Assembly (NCBI RefSeq): GCF_004209755.1
Contig: NZ_CP035913.1
Span: 6,262,001 to 6,326,000 of the forward strand
Direction of reading: 5' to 3'
DNA: 64,000 bases
Source of the DNA: Pseudoduganella lutea
GTDB lineage: Bacteria > Pseudomonadota > Gammaproteobacteria > Burkholderiales > Burkholderiaceae_D
A program made the position numbers and the translations under genes. Below, piece by piece: positions 1-8,844 of the stretch. Under the pieces are notes generated by a model. The model did not search any database, was not told the DNA's origin, and saw nothing but the letters and a program-made list of their open reading frames with translations. How positions within the stretch are numbered: position 1 is the first letter of the stretch; each line of letters opens with the position of its first letter.

Positions 1-1
1 C

Positions 2-619
2 TCAGGCATCGCCGGCCACGCGCTGATGATCGACTGCCGCTCGCTGGAAACCCAGCCGGTGCCGATCCCGGCCGGCGCGGCGATCATGATCTTTAATTCG
101 AACGTGCAGCGCGGCCTGGTGGACAGCGAATACAACACGCGCCGCAAGCAGTGCGAAGCCGCGGCAAGCCACTTCGGCGTGAAGGCCCTGCGCGACGTCG
201 ACCAGGCGATGCTCGATGCCCGTGGCGGTGAACTCGACGCCATGACCCTCAAGCGCGCGCGCCACATCGTTTCCGAGAATGCCCGCGTGCTGGCCGCCAA
301 CGAAGCACTGGGCAAGGGCGACCTGTCGCGCATGGGCGAGCTGATGGCCGCGTCGCACGCATCGATGCGCGATGATTTCGAAATCACCGTGCCGTTGATC
401 GACCAGCTGGTGGACATCGTCAAGAACGTCATCGGCACCGAAGGCGGCGTGCGCATGACCGGTGGCGGCTTCGGTGGCTGCGTCGTGGCGCTGGTGCCGG
501 AAGCGCAGGTGGCGCCCGTGCGCGCCGCCGTCGAGAAGGAGTATCCGGGCCCGAACGGGCAGGGTGCGACGATTTATGTTTGCAAGGCTTCGCCGGGTGC
601 CGGGGTGGTGCCAGCCTGA
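2..619 (+). CDS. galK: Galactokinase, C-terminal part (5' end outside window)
   Basis: This is the C-terminal 205 codons of galactokinase, the cytoplasmic enzyme of the Leloir pathway that phosphorylates galactose at C1 with ATP. The reading frame is open from the first complete codon, so the gene starts before the window. Family features seen are the segment [12 protein letters not shown] near the left edge, the [14 protein letters not shown] stretch, and the GHMP-kinase glycine motif MTGGGFGGC near residue 155 of the visible part. A strong terminator follows 17 bases after the stop. The beta-galactosidase at 8.8-11.6 kb could supply its substrate, though the genes are not in one operon. The identification is secure; only the N-terminal half with the first ATP-binding motif is missing. 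Confidence 0.95.
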   Translation, partial: SGIAGHALMIDCRSLETQPVPIPAGAAIMIFNSNVQRGLVDSEYNTRRKQCEAAASHFGVKALRDVDQAMLDARGGELDAMTLKRARHIVSENARVLAANEALGKGDLSRMGELMAASHASMRDDFEITVPLIDQLVDIVKNVIGTEGGVRMTGGGFGGCVVALVPEAQVAPVRAAVEKEYPGPNGQGATIYVCKASPGAGVVPA

Positions 620-636
620 CCTGAAGTTACTTCGTC

Positions 637-667
637 AAAAACCGCAGGCCGCGAGCCTGCGGTTTTT
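637..667 (+). terminator. Intrinsic terminator after galK
   Basis: A 13-bp perfect stem (AAAAACCGCAGGC pairing with GCCTGCGGTTTTT) encloses a 5-base loop. It lies just downstream of the galK stop and ends in a T run. The A run on the left arm means it could also stop transcripts of the minus-strand small gene that ends at 691. Confidence 0.9.
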
Positions 668-690
668 GTTTGTGCTGTGCACAAACAGTT

Positions 691-921
691 TCAGACGGAT
701 TCCAGCCCTTCCGGGCTCGGCCGTTCGACGGGAACGGCGGCCCGCCGCCGCCGCCGCGCACTGGAATCAAGCTCCAGTACACGGCGGATCGCATTCGGTG
801 AAATACCGAGCTGAACGAGGTGGGACCACGCTTTCAGCGTGCCTTCAATGTGTTCGATGGTGATGGCGCGATCGATTTCCCGTGCCATGTCCGTATCGCG
901 CCGACGGTCTAGCGGTTGCAT
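691..921 (-). CDS. Small protein of a four-member paralogous family (RVL-core), unknown function
   Basis: A 76-residue protein of unknown function. The ATG at 921 is chosen because CTGGAGA lies at ribosome-binding distance before it; a longer start at 960 has no such site. The middle reads AWSHLVQLGISPNAIRRVLEL, a short helix-turn-helix-like pattern. The same core (A..YM...GVP..VI.RVL) occurs in the small proteins at 30329-30574, 53947-54192 and 57061-57267, so this is one of four relatives in the window. The C-terminal part contains five consecutive arginines. It points toward galK and shares that gene's bidirectional terminator. There is no signal peptide or membrane segment. DNA or RNA binding is only a guess from size and charge. 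Confidence 0.7.
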   Translation of the reverse strand: MQPLDRRRDTDMAREIDRAITIEHIEGTLKAWSHLVQLGISPNAIRRVLELDSSARRRRRAAVPVERPSPEGLESV

Positions 922-1137
922 GAATTCTCCAGGGGGTTTGTGCGTAGCAGCATCCGGCAATGTTAATCGAAAGTCAAGCCTGTTCTGCTAGTCGGTTACT
1001 TTTATTTACATCACTGCCGGTATCGCGGCGCCATCATGCGGATGCCTGGGCAGCCCCACGTGCTCACGGGATTCGCGCGCGTCGAGGGAACGCGCATCCT
1101 GTATCCGCCTGGAGAGCCCGCTGCCGAATGACGGCGC

Positions 1138-2076
1138 TTATCTCGGCGCGCGCGTCACCAGCCAGATACCGGCGCACACGAGTGCCAGTGCAGCAAGATT
1201 CTTCCACTCGAGAATGCTCTCGTGCAGGAACAGCGCCGACAGCGCTGCCCCGAACACGGGGATCAGGAAGGCATACATGCTGATCGTGCCGACCGGATTG
1301 TGCTTCAGCAGCAGGCTCCACAGCGTAAAGGCCGCGGCCGACAGCAGCGCAAGGTAAGCCAGCAGGATGGCGGGCGCCAGCGTCATGTTACCCACCGTGC
1401 CGCCGCTCGCGTAGCCGCCGGCCAGCAGCGCCGCGCCGCCGATGGCCAGTTGCCAGCCCGTCATGACCATCGCATCCATGCCACCCGACACGTGCTTGCC
1501 ATAGATCGACGCGGCCGACAGCACAAAGGCGGCGATGACGATGAAGCCTTCTCCCCGCAGCGTGAACGCGATGTCCAGCGGGCCGGCACCGAGGTTGACC
1601 GCCAGCACGCCGGCGAAACCCAGCAGGCAGCCTGCCGCCTTGCGCGGCGACAGGCGGTCGTTCCGGTAAATGAAATGCGCCAGCAGCACGCTGAAGAAGG
1701 TGGTCGTGGCATTCAGGATCGATGCGCGCACGCCCGTCGTGTAGGCAAGGCCGATGTAGAAGAACACATATTGCAGGCCCGTCTGGGCCAGGCCCAGCAC
1801 GGTCAGCTGCCGCAGCTGGGCGCCGGTCAGCTTCAGGGCCGGCTTGCGCAGCGCGATGGCGAGCAGCACCAGGCACAGGCCGGCAATGAGGAAGCGGTAG
1901 CCGGCAAAGATCAGCTTTGAGGGCACGTCGTGCTGGACAATGCCCAGCAGCTCGTAGCCCGTCTTGATCGACGGGTAGGAACTGCCCCACAGCAGGCAGC
2001 ACAGCGTGGCCACCAGGAGCACGGTCCTCGGGCGGGCGAAGGGGGAGCTGGTATCGGAAACGCTGGCGGCAGGCAT
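1138..2076 (-). CDS. EamA/DMT-family transporter
   Basis: A 312-residue inner-membrane protein of the drug/metabolite transporter superfamily, which typically exports amino acids or other small metabolites. About ten hydrophobic segments fall in two repeated EamA halves (roughly residues 20-150 and 170-305). Signature stretches include LLWGSSYPSIK in the first helix, the GLAQTGLQYVFFYIGLAYTTG segment of the first half, and PVFGAALSALFLHESI in the second half. The length is typical for the family. Nothing in the sequence tells the substrate. It stands alone, divergent from rnk. Confidence 0.9.
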   Translation of the reverse strand: MPAASVSDTSSPFARPRTVLLVATLCCLLWGSSYPSIKTGYELLGIVQHDVPSKLIFAGYRFLIAGLCLVLLAIALRKPALKLTGAQLRQLTVLGLAQTGLQYVFFYIGLAYTTGVRASILNATTTFFSVLLAHFIYRNDRLSPRKAAGCLLGFAGVLAVNLGAGPLDIAFTLRGEGFIVIAAFVLSAASIYGKHVSGGMDAMVMTGWQLAIGGAALLAGGYASGGTVGNMTLAPAILLAYLALLSAAAFTLWSLLLKHNPVGTISMYAFLIPVFGAALSALFLHESILEWKNLAALALVCAGIWLVTRAPR

Positions 2077-2504
2077 GGATCTTCAGGAATGAAATAATGT
2101 TGAGTCCGCGATGATACGGGACATTGACCGGCCGTGCAGGCCCGCCCCTCGGGCACATGGACCGTCGTGTGTATAATCGGGCACGAAGCGCCCCCTTTCA
2201 CGGTGCTCGACCACGATGCCTGCCACGATTCCCGCCCGTCACCGCCAGCCGCACGGTTCGTCCCTGAACGAGGGTGGCTGCGTGACGTGTGCCGCCCGCG
2301 CAGCCGCATTCCTGTCCGCACCGCCTTCCCGCAAGCGCCCGCGAGCTCTCGCCTGGCTTTCCCGGGCTCGGTGAGGAACCCCAGGCGGCCTTTGGCCGAC
2401 CTGTCCTCCCGGGCCACTCCACTCTCCGACTGCCGCCCGCCCGAGCGGGCAAGGCCAATCCATTCGCCCGGCCGACGGCCGGGCATCAATTTGCAGGGAT
2501 CATC
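2077..2504. other. Intergenic region between EamA transporter and rnk
   Basis: This 428-base gap separates divergent genes. A perfect TATAAT lies at 2172-2177 on the plus strand but without a good -35 hexamer at the right distance. If used, it would give rnk a leader of about 320 bases. Short GC-rich self-complementary stretches occur near 2437-2485. No convincing coding sequence or riboswitch was seen. Confidence 0.4.
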
Positions 2505-2912
2505 ATGAAACCGAAAATCGTCGTATCGTCGCTGGACATGGACCGACTGGAAGCACTGCTCGACGCGCTGCCGGATGCGCAGGCGCGCGGGCAGGACGCC
2601 CTGTTCGAAGAGCTGTCGCGGGCCGAGGTGGTGGAGCCGGCGGAGATGCCGCCAGACGTCGTGACCATGAATTCGCGCGTGCGCTTCATCATCGACGATA
2701 CCGCCGAGGAATTCGACATGTCGCTGGCCTATCCGAAGGATATCGACGGCAGCGCCGCGAGGCTGTCGATCCTCACGCCCGTGGGCAGCGCGCTGCTGGG
2801 GCTGAAGGTCGGCGAAAGCATCGACTGGACCCGCCAGGATGGCGCCACCTTCACCGTCACGGTGCGCGACCTCGTTTACCAGCCGGAACGGGCTGGAGAG
2901 CTGCACCGATAG
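2505..2912 (+). CDS. rnk: Nucleoside diphosphate kinase regulator Rnk (GreA/GreB C-terminal fold)
   Basis: A 135-residue protein matching Rnk in length and layout: a short N-terminal helical pair and a C-terminal FKBP-like GreA/GreB domain. The segment MPPDVVTMNSRVRF and the later LTPVGSALLGLKVGES are hallmarks of Rnk. Known members bind RNA polymerase and compete with Gre factors, and were first found as regulators of nucleoside diphosphate kinase. The ATG at 2505 follows a GCAGGGA ribosome-binding site and gives the usual length; an upstream extension in the same frame would add about 70 low-complexity residues. It is convergent with the GH115 gene. Confidence 0.92.
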   Translation: MKPKIVVSSLDMDRLEALLDALPDAQARGQDALFEELSRAEVVEPAEMPPDVVTMNSRVRFIIDDTAEEFDMSLAYPKDIDGSAARLSILTPVGSALLGLKVGESIDWTRQDGATFTVTVRDLVYQPERAGELHR

Positions 2913-2957
2913 TACGGGCCGGCCGGCGCGCCTTCACGGCCGCCCGTCGATGGCCAT

Positions 2958-5732
2958 TCAGTCGTACTTTCGCGCGCCGGGCGCGACCCCGTACCACGCG
3001 GGCGCGCCATCGAACACCACCTCGATCCGGTCCAGCACGAAGCCCGGATCGAGCGCATGCACGCGCAGCGTGTGCGCTCCCGGCGCCAGGGCCGGCAGCG
3101 GCAGCGTGCGCACGGCGGTGTTGGACAACACGTTCCGTTTCCACTCGTCGCTGCGGCCGACAGTGCCGAAATCCAGCGTTACCGGCGCGGCATCATCGAG
3201 CGATACGGCGATGCGCAGCTTGTTGCCTGAAGTGAGCGCATGCACGGGCACGGCCACGATCCGCAGCCGCGACTCGGCCTTCGTGTGGCTGTGGAAGGCG
3301 AATGACAGCGCCGGGGCGCCGGCCGGATCGTCGCGCGACGGCAGCGCGAGATCGGCCCGTTGCGCGGTGCCGAGGCTGCCGATGTCGACCGGCGCCCAGC
3401 CAGCGCTGGCGCCAGCGGTGGCGGCGGGCAGCGTGATGATCCTCTCGTGCTCGGTCGCAACCGCAGCGCCGGGCGCCACCTGCACCCGCACGCCGAGGCG
3501 CCTGTCGCCGCAGCCGATCCGCAGGCCGTTCGTGTCGCCCTTGCCGTCGTAGGTGACGGCGATGCGCTGCTCGTAGCCGTTCGTGGCGTCGAGCGCGCCA
3601 TCGGCAGTCGATAGCCGCAGGCCGGCCGGCACCTGGTCCGCCGTCCAGCGCAGCGGCGCGGCGGCGTACTGGATCACGGTCAGCATCTTTGTTTCGGGCA
3701 CGCCACGTGTAAACCACAGCGCGCCGCCCTGCGCCGAGAGCGGGGAGGGGTACGCCACGTCGCAATCCTTGCGGGACGGTACGCCATATGCCGGAAACAC
3801 GGGTTCGAGGAACACGGGCAAGCGGCGCGGCGCCGCATCCATCATGCCGCGCCATTTGCCGCCGGCCAGCGCGTTGTAGTGCGCGGTGTCGGCGGCGATC
3901 GCGTCCTGCGCGTTCCTGGCCTGTCCTGCATGATACTGGGCCGATGGCCGGCCCATGCGCGCATACTGCGCGGCCAGGTCCAGCCTCAGGATGCGCGCAT
4001 TCAGGTTCGCGCTGGCGCGCACCGGATACTGCACGAGCTGGAAGAACGCGTCCTGGCGGTCGGCCGGCAGTGCCGCGCCGATGGCCTGGGCGCGCAGGTC
4101 GAGCGCCTCGTAGCGCGCAAGGCGCTGCTCCGCTTCCTCGCCGCCGGCGGCCATGTAGTCCGTCTGGCGCGTCGGCGTCGTCGGTTCGGTCTGCGAAAAG
4201 CCCATGTACTCCGGCTTGCGCTCCCACGCCAGCGCATAGTACTCGCGCATGATGCCGGCGATGGCGGGCGCATGGCCCGCGCCGAACTGTTCCGCGAACC
4301 ACGCCTGCATGTGGTCGGCGGCGGGGCGGTCGAGCTGACGCCTGTCGAAGGCCGCGTCGAGGAAGTACTGGGTCAGGTATTCGGCCGGTTTGATGTCGCC
4401 CACGTTGACCACCCACACGCGGTCGGTCCTGGTGGCCACGGCGCGCTGCAACTGGTCGCGGATCAGGCCCGGCGCCGTGGTGGCCAGCCACAGGTAATCG
4501 TGCGGCCGGCCCCAGTAGGAGATGTGGTAGTACAGGCCGTTGCCGCCGCCGCGTGCCGCTTCCTTCGGGTTGCCCAGCTGGTGCAGGTAGCCATAGTTAT
4601 CGTCCGGCCAGACCAGCGTGATGTCGTCCGGCACCTGCAGGCCGCTGTTGTAGATGTCGAGCACCTCCTTGTACAACGTCAGCGCCTGCGCGATGTGCGG
4701 CAATGGCTTGCGCCACGCATCCGCCAGCAGCTTGCGCTGCACTGCAATCGCGTCCGTCACGCCGGCGCGTGCCGCGTCGATCGTGTCGGCACCTTCCATG
4801 GCCGAATCGTGCACGCCGCGAATGCCCATCGTGTACATCGCATCGGCCCCAGTCGTTTCATTGACGCGCCGCTGCCAGTAGCGGGTGATCGCGTCACGGT
4901 TGGTGAAGAAGTTGAACGGGCCGTCGCTCTTTTTCCATTCGCGCACGTTGTTGCGCATCATCGGCTCGGCGTGCGACGTGCCGACGACGATCGCGTAATC
5001 CTTTGCCGCCTGCGCGTTGCCCGGCACCTGGTAGAACGGTTTCGTCGAATCGTGCATCGCCGGCCAGATCAGGTTGGCCTTCAGGCGCCACAGCAGTTCG
5101 AAGATGCGCGCATACGTGGCCGGGCCGATATCCTTCGCCGGGTCGAACGTTTGCGCGGCCCATGGCTGCAGGCCCCAGTCCTCGTCGTTCAGGAAGATGC
5201 CGCGGTAGCGCACAGACGGTGCCGCCGACACGATCCTTTCGCCGCGCACGGCGACATGGCCGGTTACCTTCGGCTTCACGTCCGCCCACCATTCCCAGGC
5301 CGAGACGCCCAGTTCGCGCGTCACGTCGACCGCGCCGAACACTGCGCCGCGCACGTCCGATCCGGCGATGAGCAGCAGCCGCGTGCCGGGTTTCGTGCGC
5401 GACGCGATGCCGATGCGCTCGTATTGTTCCCACTTGCCGGCCAGTGCCGAAAAATCGAGGCCCTCGGCTTTCGCGATGTCGCGCAGCAGCGGCGAATCGT
5501 GCCGGCCGACGACAATGCACACCTCGCGGCAGTCGGCGAGCTTGCTGGCCGGCTTCGTATCCCCGCCGCCCACCGCCAGCAGGTCGCGCCGCAGCAAGTC
5601 GGCGGCGATGCGCATCGTTGCGTGGTCTTCCGCGAGCACGGTGGCGTTCTTGATGTCGAAATCGGCGGCGTGGACGGTGCAGCCGAACAGGAAGGAGATG
5701 CTCAGTGCAAGGCAGTTTCGTTGGCGGGTCAT
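2958..5732 (-). CDS. Glycoside hydrolase family 115 (xylan alpha-glucuronidase-like)
   Basis: A secreted enzyme of 924 residues. GH115 enzymes release (4-O-methyl-)glucuronic acid from internal or terminal xylose residues of glucuronoxylan. The start at 5732 gives a clear signal peptide (MTRQRNCLALSISFLFGCTVHAA). An earlier start at 5870 would place 46 non-hydrophobic residues before it and overlap the next gene's start. Conserved GH115 stretches visible are YRGIFLNDEDWGLQPW (about 177-192), LIWPAMHDSTKPFY (about 221-234) and WPDDNYGYLHQ (about 375-385). The C-terminal quarter looks like beta-sandwich repeats. It diverges from a secreted histidine phosphatase. No xylanase is visible nearby, so it probably acts with enzymes encoded elsewhere. 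Confidence 0.93.
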   Translation of the reverse strand: MTRQRNCLALSISFLFGCTVHAADFDIKNATVLAEDHATMRIAADLLRRDLLAVGGGDTKPASKLADCREVCIVVGRHDSPLLRDIAKAEGLDFSALAGKWEQYERIGIASRTKPGTRLLLIAGSDVRGAVFGAVDVTRELGVSAWEWWADVKPKVTGHVAVRGERIVSAAPSVRYRGIFLNDEDWGLQPWAAQTFDPAKDIGPATYARIFELLWRLKANLIWPAMHDSTKPFYQVPGNAQAAKDYAIVVGTSHAEPMMRNNVREWKKSDGPFNFFTNRDAITRYWQRRVNETTGADAMYTMGIRGVHDSAMEGADTIDAARAGVTDAIAVQRKLLADAWRKPLPHIAQALTLYKEVLDIYNSGLQVPDDITLVWPDDNYGYLHQLGNPKEAARGGGNGLYYHISYWGRPHDYLWLATTAPGLIRDQLQRAVATRTDRVWVVNVGDIKPAEYLTQYFLDAAFDRRQLDRPAADHMQAWFAEQFGAGHAPAIAGIMREYYALAWERKPEYMGFSQTEPTTPTRQTDYMAAGGEEAEQRLARYEALDLRAQAIGAALPADRQDAFFQLVQYPVRASANLNARILRLDLAAQYARMGRPSAQYHAGQARNAQDAIAADTAHYNALAGGKWRGMMDAAPRRLPVFLEPVFPAYGVPSRKDCDVAYPSPLSAQGGALWFTRGVPETKMLTVIQYAAAPLRWTADQVPAGLRLSTADGALDATNGYEQRIAVTYDGKGDTNGLRIGCGDRRLGVRVQVAPGAAVATEHERIITLPAATAGASAGWAPVDIGSLGTAQRADLALPSRDDPAGAPALSFAFHSHTKAESRLRIVAVPVHALTSGNKLRIAVSLDDAAPVTLDFGTVGRSDEWKRNVLSNTAVRTLPLPALAPGAHTLRVHALDPGFVLDRIEVVFDGAPAWYGVAPGARKYD

Positions 5733-5868
5733 GAAAAGTATCGGAAGCTGGGCAGTGGGCGGCGCTGGTATATTACGCTGGACCGTGCGCGGGAATGTCC
5801 GTCCATTGCTCATCATGATGAGCGGATACGCGTTCCGCCTTGTACGGGCCCACCCATGAGGAGCCGCC

Positions 5869-6459
5869 ATGTTCCGTTCCCTTGCCGCCAGCCTGTTTGC
5901 GCTGGCCTCGTTGCAACTGCCCGTGTTTGCCGCATCCGCCGCCGATGAAACTGCGCTGTGGAAGCGGCTCGCCTCGGGCGGTCACGTGATCGTCATGCGC
6001 CATGCCGCCACCACGCCCGGTGTCGGCGATCCGTCCGGTTTCAGGCTGGGCGATTGCAAGACCCAGCGCAACCTGTCGCCCGCGGGGCGGGCCGATGCGA
6101 AGGCGATCGGCGCGGCGTTCCACGCCCATGCGGTGCCGCCCGGCCGCGTGCTGACGAGCCGCTATTGCCGCTGCGTCGATACGGCGGAACTGGCCTTCGG
6201 CCGCGCGGAGCCCGCCGAAATGATCGATTCCACCTGGCAGCAGGACAGCGCCACGCAAGACCGGAAGGTCGCCGCGGTGCGGAAGTACGTGGCCACGTTC
6301 AGCGAACCGGGCAACCTGGTGCTGGTGACGCACGACGTGAACGTGCGCGCGCTGACGGGCGAGAGCCTGGCGCAGGGCGAGATGGTGGTGGCCAAGGCAA
6401 AGGCCGATGGCAGCCTGGAGGTGCTGGGAACGCTCGGCGTGCCGCGACCGGGACGGTGA
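5869..6459 (+). CDS. Secreted histidine phosphatase family protein
   Basis: A 196-residue protein with an N-terminal signal peptide (about 22 residues ending ASAAD). It carries the phosphoglycerate-mutase-like fold motif VIVMRHAATTPG, where RH holds the phospho-accepting histidine, and the second catalytic histidine in LVLVTHDVNVRAL. The intervening segment LTSRYCRCVDTAELAFG matches the family's arginine-bearing loop. A GAGGAG ribosome-binding site precedes the ATG. A periplasmic phosphatase of broad or unknown substrate is the likely role. It diverges from the GH115 gene, and the 136 bases between the two starts presumably hold both promoters. Confidence 0.85.
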   Translation: MFRSLAASLFALASLQLPVFAASAADETALWKRLASGGHVIVMRHAATTPGVGDPSGFRLGDCKTQRNLSPAGRADAKAIGAAFHAHAVPPGRVLTSRYCRCVDTAELAFGRAEPAEMIDSTWQQDSATQDRKVAAVRKYVATFSEPGNLVLVTHDVNVRALTGESLAQGEMVVAKAKADGSLEVLGTLGVPRPGR

Positions 6460-6528
6460 CGACACCGGCGCCATGACCGCGTGTTGCGGTAGTGTCCGAC
6501 CGATGGCGGCGCCGGACTCTCGCGAAAC

Positions 6529-8751
6529 CTAAGGCTGCCTGCAGGCGAGCGTAGTGTCGGCCGGCGTGAACGCATCGGGGCGCGGCGTGCCTTGCCGTGC
6601 CGACGAGTTTTCCACGAGGGCCAGCGCGCGGCGCCACTCGCGCGCCAGCAGGTCGCGCGGATCGGAAGGCCCGCCAGCGCACAACACGGTCGCCATCCGC
6701 GCCCGGCTCGCCGCGTTCAGGAACCAGCTCATGGGCGGGTCGGCGTCCAGCAGCCCGGCCGTGGCATGGCCGGGGCGCTTGCGGTCCGCTTCCGGGAAGC
6801 GCAATTCGATGACCTTGCCGGCGCTGCAGCCACCGAGCAGGCGGATGGCTTCCGCTTCCATGGCGTGGGCGCGCGCGGTGCGCGTCTGGTACAGCGCGAA
6901 CGCCGGGGCGCTCAGTTCCATGGCGATCGGCAGCTTGCGCGACCGTGGCTGCGGTTTCGGATCGCAGATCCATTGCGCGCTGCCGGCGGGATCGTTTTCG
7001 ATGACGATGACGACAATCTGCCGCGCCAGCGCCTGCTGGGCCGGCGTGCCGCCCTGCAGCTTGCCGATCATCGCGTTGAGCACCGCCACGCCCGAGTTCT
7101 CGAAATAGCCGCCATCGACCAGGTAGTCCCACACGGTGCCGCCGTCGGCGTGGCGGATCGCCGCGGCCGGGCTGACATACGTGAAGCGGGCGGAGTTGTG
7201 GACGGCGCCGGCGCGCGTCAGCCGGCTCGTGTCCAGCGTGCCGTCGAAAATGTCGTAGGCATCGGTGGGCACGAAGTGCAGGTCCGACTGCACGACCAGG
7301 CGGCCATCGCCGACCGTCGTCGTGTTGAAGATCATGCGGGGCACGGTGGCTGGCGTGGTGTGCGCCCCGCGCTGCGGTTCGCTCAGTGGCTGGCTCAGTG
7401 GCTGGCTCAGTGGCTGGTTTAGTGGTTGGCTCAGTGGTTGCATAAACCACGATGCCTGCGCCGGGCTGTGGTGCTGCCAGTCGCGCACCCACGCTTCCTC
7501 GAGGCCGCGCGAGCGGTCGCAGGCCGTGCAGGGCCAGGGCAGGAACCGCGCGATCGTGTCGCTGTACAGCATCTGGCCCACGGCCGGTGCCAGGAAATCG
7601 CGGGCCAGGAAGTCCGTCGGGCGCGGTGCCAGGGGTGTTTCGCCGGTGCGCCCGGCCTCCTGTTCGGCGGCCAGCGCGGCCACGAATGCCGCCACGCCCA
7701 GGCTGCCGCCCGAAACGCCGCTCACGGCATAGACGTTGTGGGCGAATTCGCGGTTGCGCAGGCGGGCCTGGTTTTCCAGGTTGGTGAGCACCACGCCGGT
7801 CCAGAACGCGGCCCGCGACGCGCCGCCCGCCGCCGCCACGAGGTAGATCGGATCGGCGCTGCGTGCGCCGCGCGCAGTATTCCACGCCTCCAGGTCGGCG
7901 GGGAACGCGGGCCGCGCGCCGCTGCCGGCCGGCGTGCCGTTCGCCGCCACAAAATGGTTTTCATTGAAAAACGACAGCACGAAGGCCAGCGCGAACGGCA
8001 GCAGCGCGAGCGATGGCCAGCCGGCGCTGCGCGGCAGGTAGGTCATGACGACGCTGCCGAACAGCGTCCACGAACCCAGTGCGACCAGCACCAGGGCGGG
8101 CGAACCGATAGCGCGGCTGGCCGTTTCCCGGCCAACGATCGTGGCCAGCAGCACGCCGAACGAGATCGCGAACATGACCACGATCGTGGCCACCGCCCCG
8201 CGGCTGAGGGTGGAGAAGCGGGGGTAGGGATCTTCATGGCGGCGCACCCAGCCGGCGTGCGCGGCCGCCAGCTGGCGGCGGAACACGGCGAACGCGAGAA
8301 AGGCGCCGGCCACCGCCGCCAGGGCCACCCAGTAGCGCGGCGAGGGCGTGGCCAGCACGAAGAACACGGTGATCGGCACCACGCCGAGCAGGCCGAGGAT
8401 GCGCGGCATCCAGCGGCCGGCCAGCGCGGCGAAGCGGTCGTCGATGCAGGGGCGCAGCCGGTCGCGCGGGAAGCGCTTGCCCAGCATGATGCGGGCGCAG
8501 TACCAGCTTGCAAACGCCCAGTAGGCAAGGGCGGCGACGAACAGCGCATAGCTCGGCGACGCCAGTGGATCGGCGGTGCCGCCACCGTCCGGCTCGCCGA
8601 AAGCCACCAGCGTTTCGCGCACCTGTTCGAGGCCGAGCAGGATGACGTTGCCGGCCAGCGTCGTCAGCAAGGGGTACAGGCAAAGGTTCAATGCGCCGGC
8701 CAGGAAGGCCGTGCGGGTCAGGCGTGGCGTGGTGGTGGTTTCGGTGATCAT
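6529..8751 (-). CDS. Membrane-anchored patatin-like phospholipase
   Basis: A 740-residue protein. The first about 260 residues contain several hydrophobic helices. The rest is a patatin-like acyl hydrolase domain with an oxyanion-type AAGGASRAAF segment (about 307-316), the nucleophile elbow SGVSGGS (Ser about 347) and the catalytic DGG in YLVDGGYFENSG. It should be a serine lipid acyl hydrolase facing one side of the inner membrane. Between the nucleophile and DGG lies a tetrapeptide repeat (QPLS/QPLN, five copies) encoded by near-identical 12-base DNA repeats at about 7378-7443. The ATG at 8751 lies inside one arm of a perfect 20-bp inverted repeat that also covers its ribosome-binding site. 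It follows the beta-galactosidase gene on the same strand with a 93-base gap. Confidence 0.85.
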   Translation of the reverse strand: MITETTTTPRLTRTAFLAGALNLCLYPLLTTLAGNVILLGLEQVRETLVAFGEPDGGGTADPLASPSYALFVAALAYWAFASWYCARIMLGKRFPRDRLRPCIDDRFAALAGRWMPRILGLLGVVPITVFFVLATPSPRYWVALAAVAGAFLAFAVFRRQLAAAHAGWVRRHEDPYPRFSTLSRGAVATIVVMFAISFGVLLATIVGRETASRAIGSPALVLVALGSWTLFGSVVMTYLPRSAGWPSLALLPFALAFVLSFFNENHFVAANGTPAGSGARPAFPADLEAWNTARGARSADPIYLVAAAGGASRAAFWTGVVLTNLENQARLRNREFAHNVYAVSGVSGGSLGVAAFVAALAAEQEAGRTGETPLAPRPTDFLARDFLAPAVGQMLYSDTIARFLPWPCTACDRSRGLEEAWVRDWQHHSPAQASWFMQPLSQPLNQPLSQPLSQPLSEPQRGAHTTPATVPRMIFNTTTVGDGRLVVQSDLHFVPTDAYDIFDGTLDTSRLTRAGAVHNSARFTYVSPAAAIRHADGGTVWDYLVDGGYFENSGVAVLNAMIGKLQGGTPAQQALARQIVVIVIENDPAGSAQWICDPKPQPRSRKLPIAMELSAPAFALYQTRTARAHAMEAEAIRLLGGCSAGKVIELRFPEADRKRPGHATAGLLDADPPMSWFLNAASRARMATVLCAGGPSDPRDLLAREWRRALALVENSSARQGTPRPDAFTPADTTLACRQP
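7378..7443 (-). repeat. In-frame 12-bp tandem repeat in the patatin gene
   Basis: About five copies of a 12-base unit (top strand gctcagtggctg, with a few point changes) run in frame and encode repeating QPLS/QPLN. The multiple-of-three unit length allows copy-number change without frameshift. Confidence 0.85.
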
Positions 8752-8795
8752 GCTGTTCCCGGCGGCGGTTCAATGCGCCGCCGGGAACAGCATGA
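8748..8795. repeat. Perfect 20-bp inverted repeat enclosing the patatin start codon
   Basis: Arms at 8748-8767 and 8776-8795 are exact reverse complements with an 8-base loop. In the minus-strand RNA the downstream arm holds the GGGAAC ribosome-binding site and the AUG of the patatin gene. The upstream arm also carries an AUG, opening a 7-codon reading frame (M-L-F-P-A-A-H-stop). The structure could block translation, stop transcription arriving from the beta-galactosidase gene, or both. It lacks a T run, so classical termination is less certain. Confidence 0.8.
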
Positions 8796-8844
8796 CAAAT
8801 CGCGCAGGCAAAAGCAACCGCGCCACGATTGACGCGGGGGGCGC

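Noticed and set aside
2172..2177. TATAAT upstream of rnk as a definite promoter
   Set aside because: There is no acceptable -35 hexamer at 16-18 bases, so it is kept only as a possibility in the intergenic entry.
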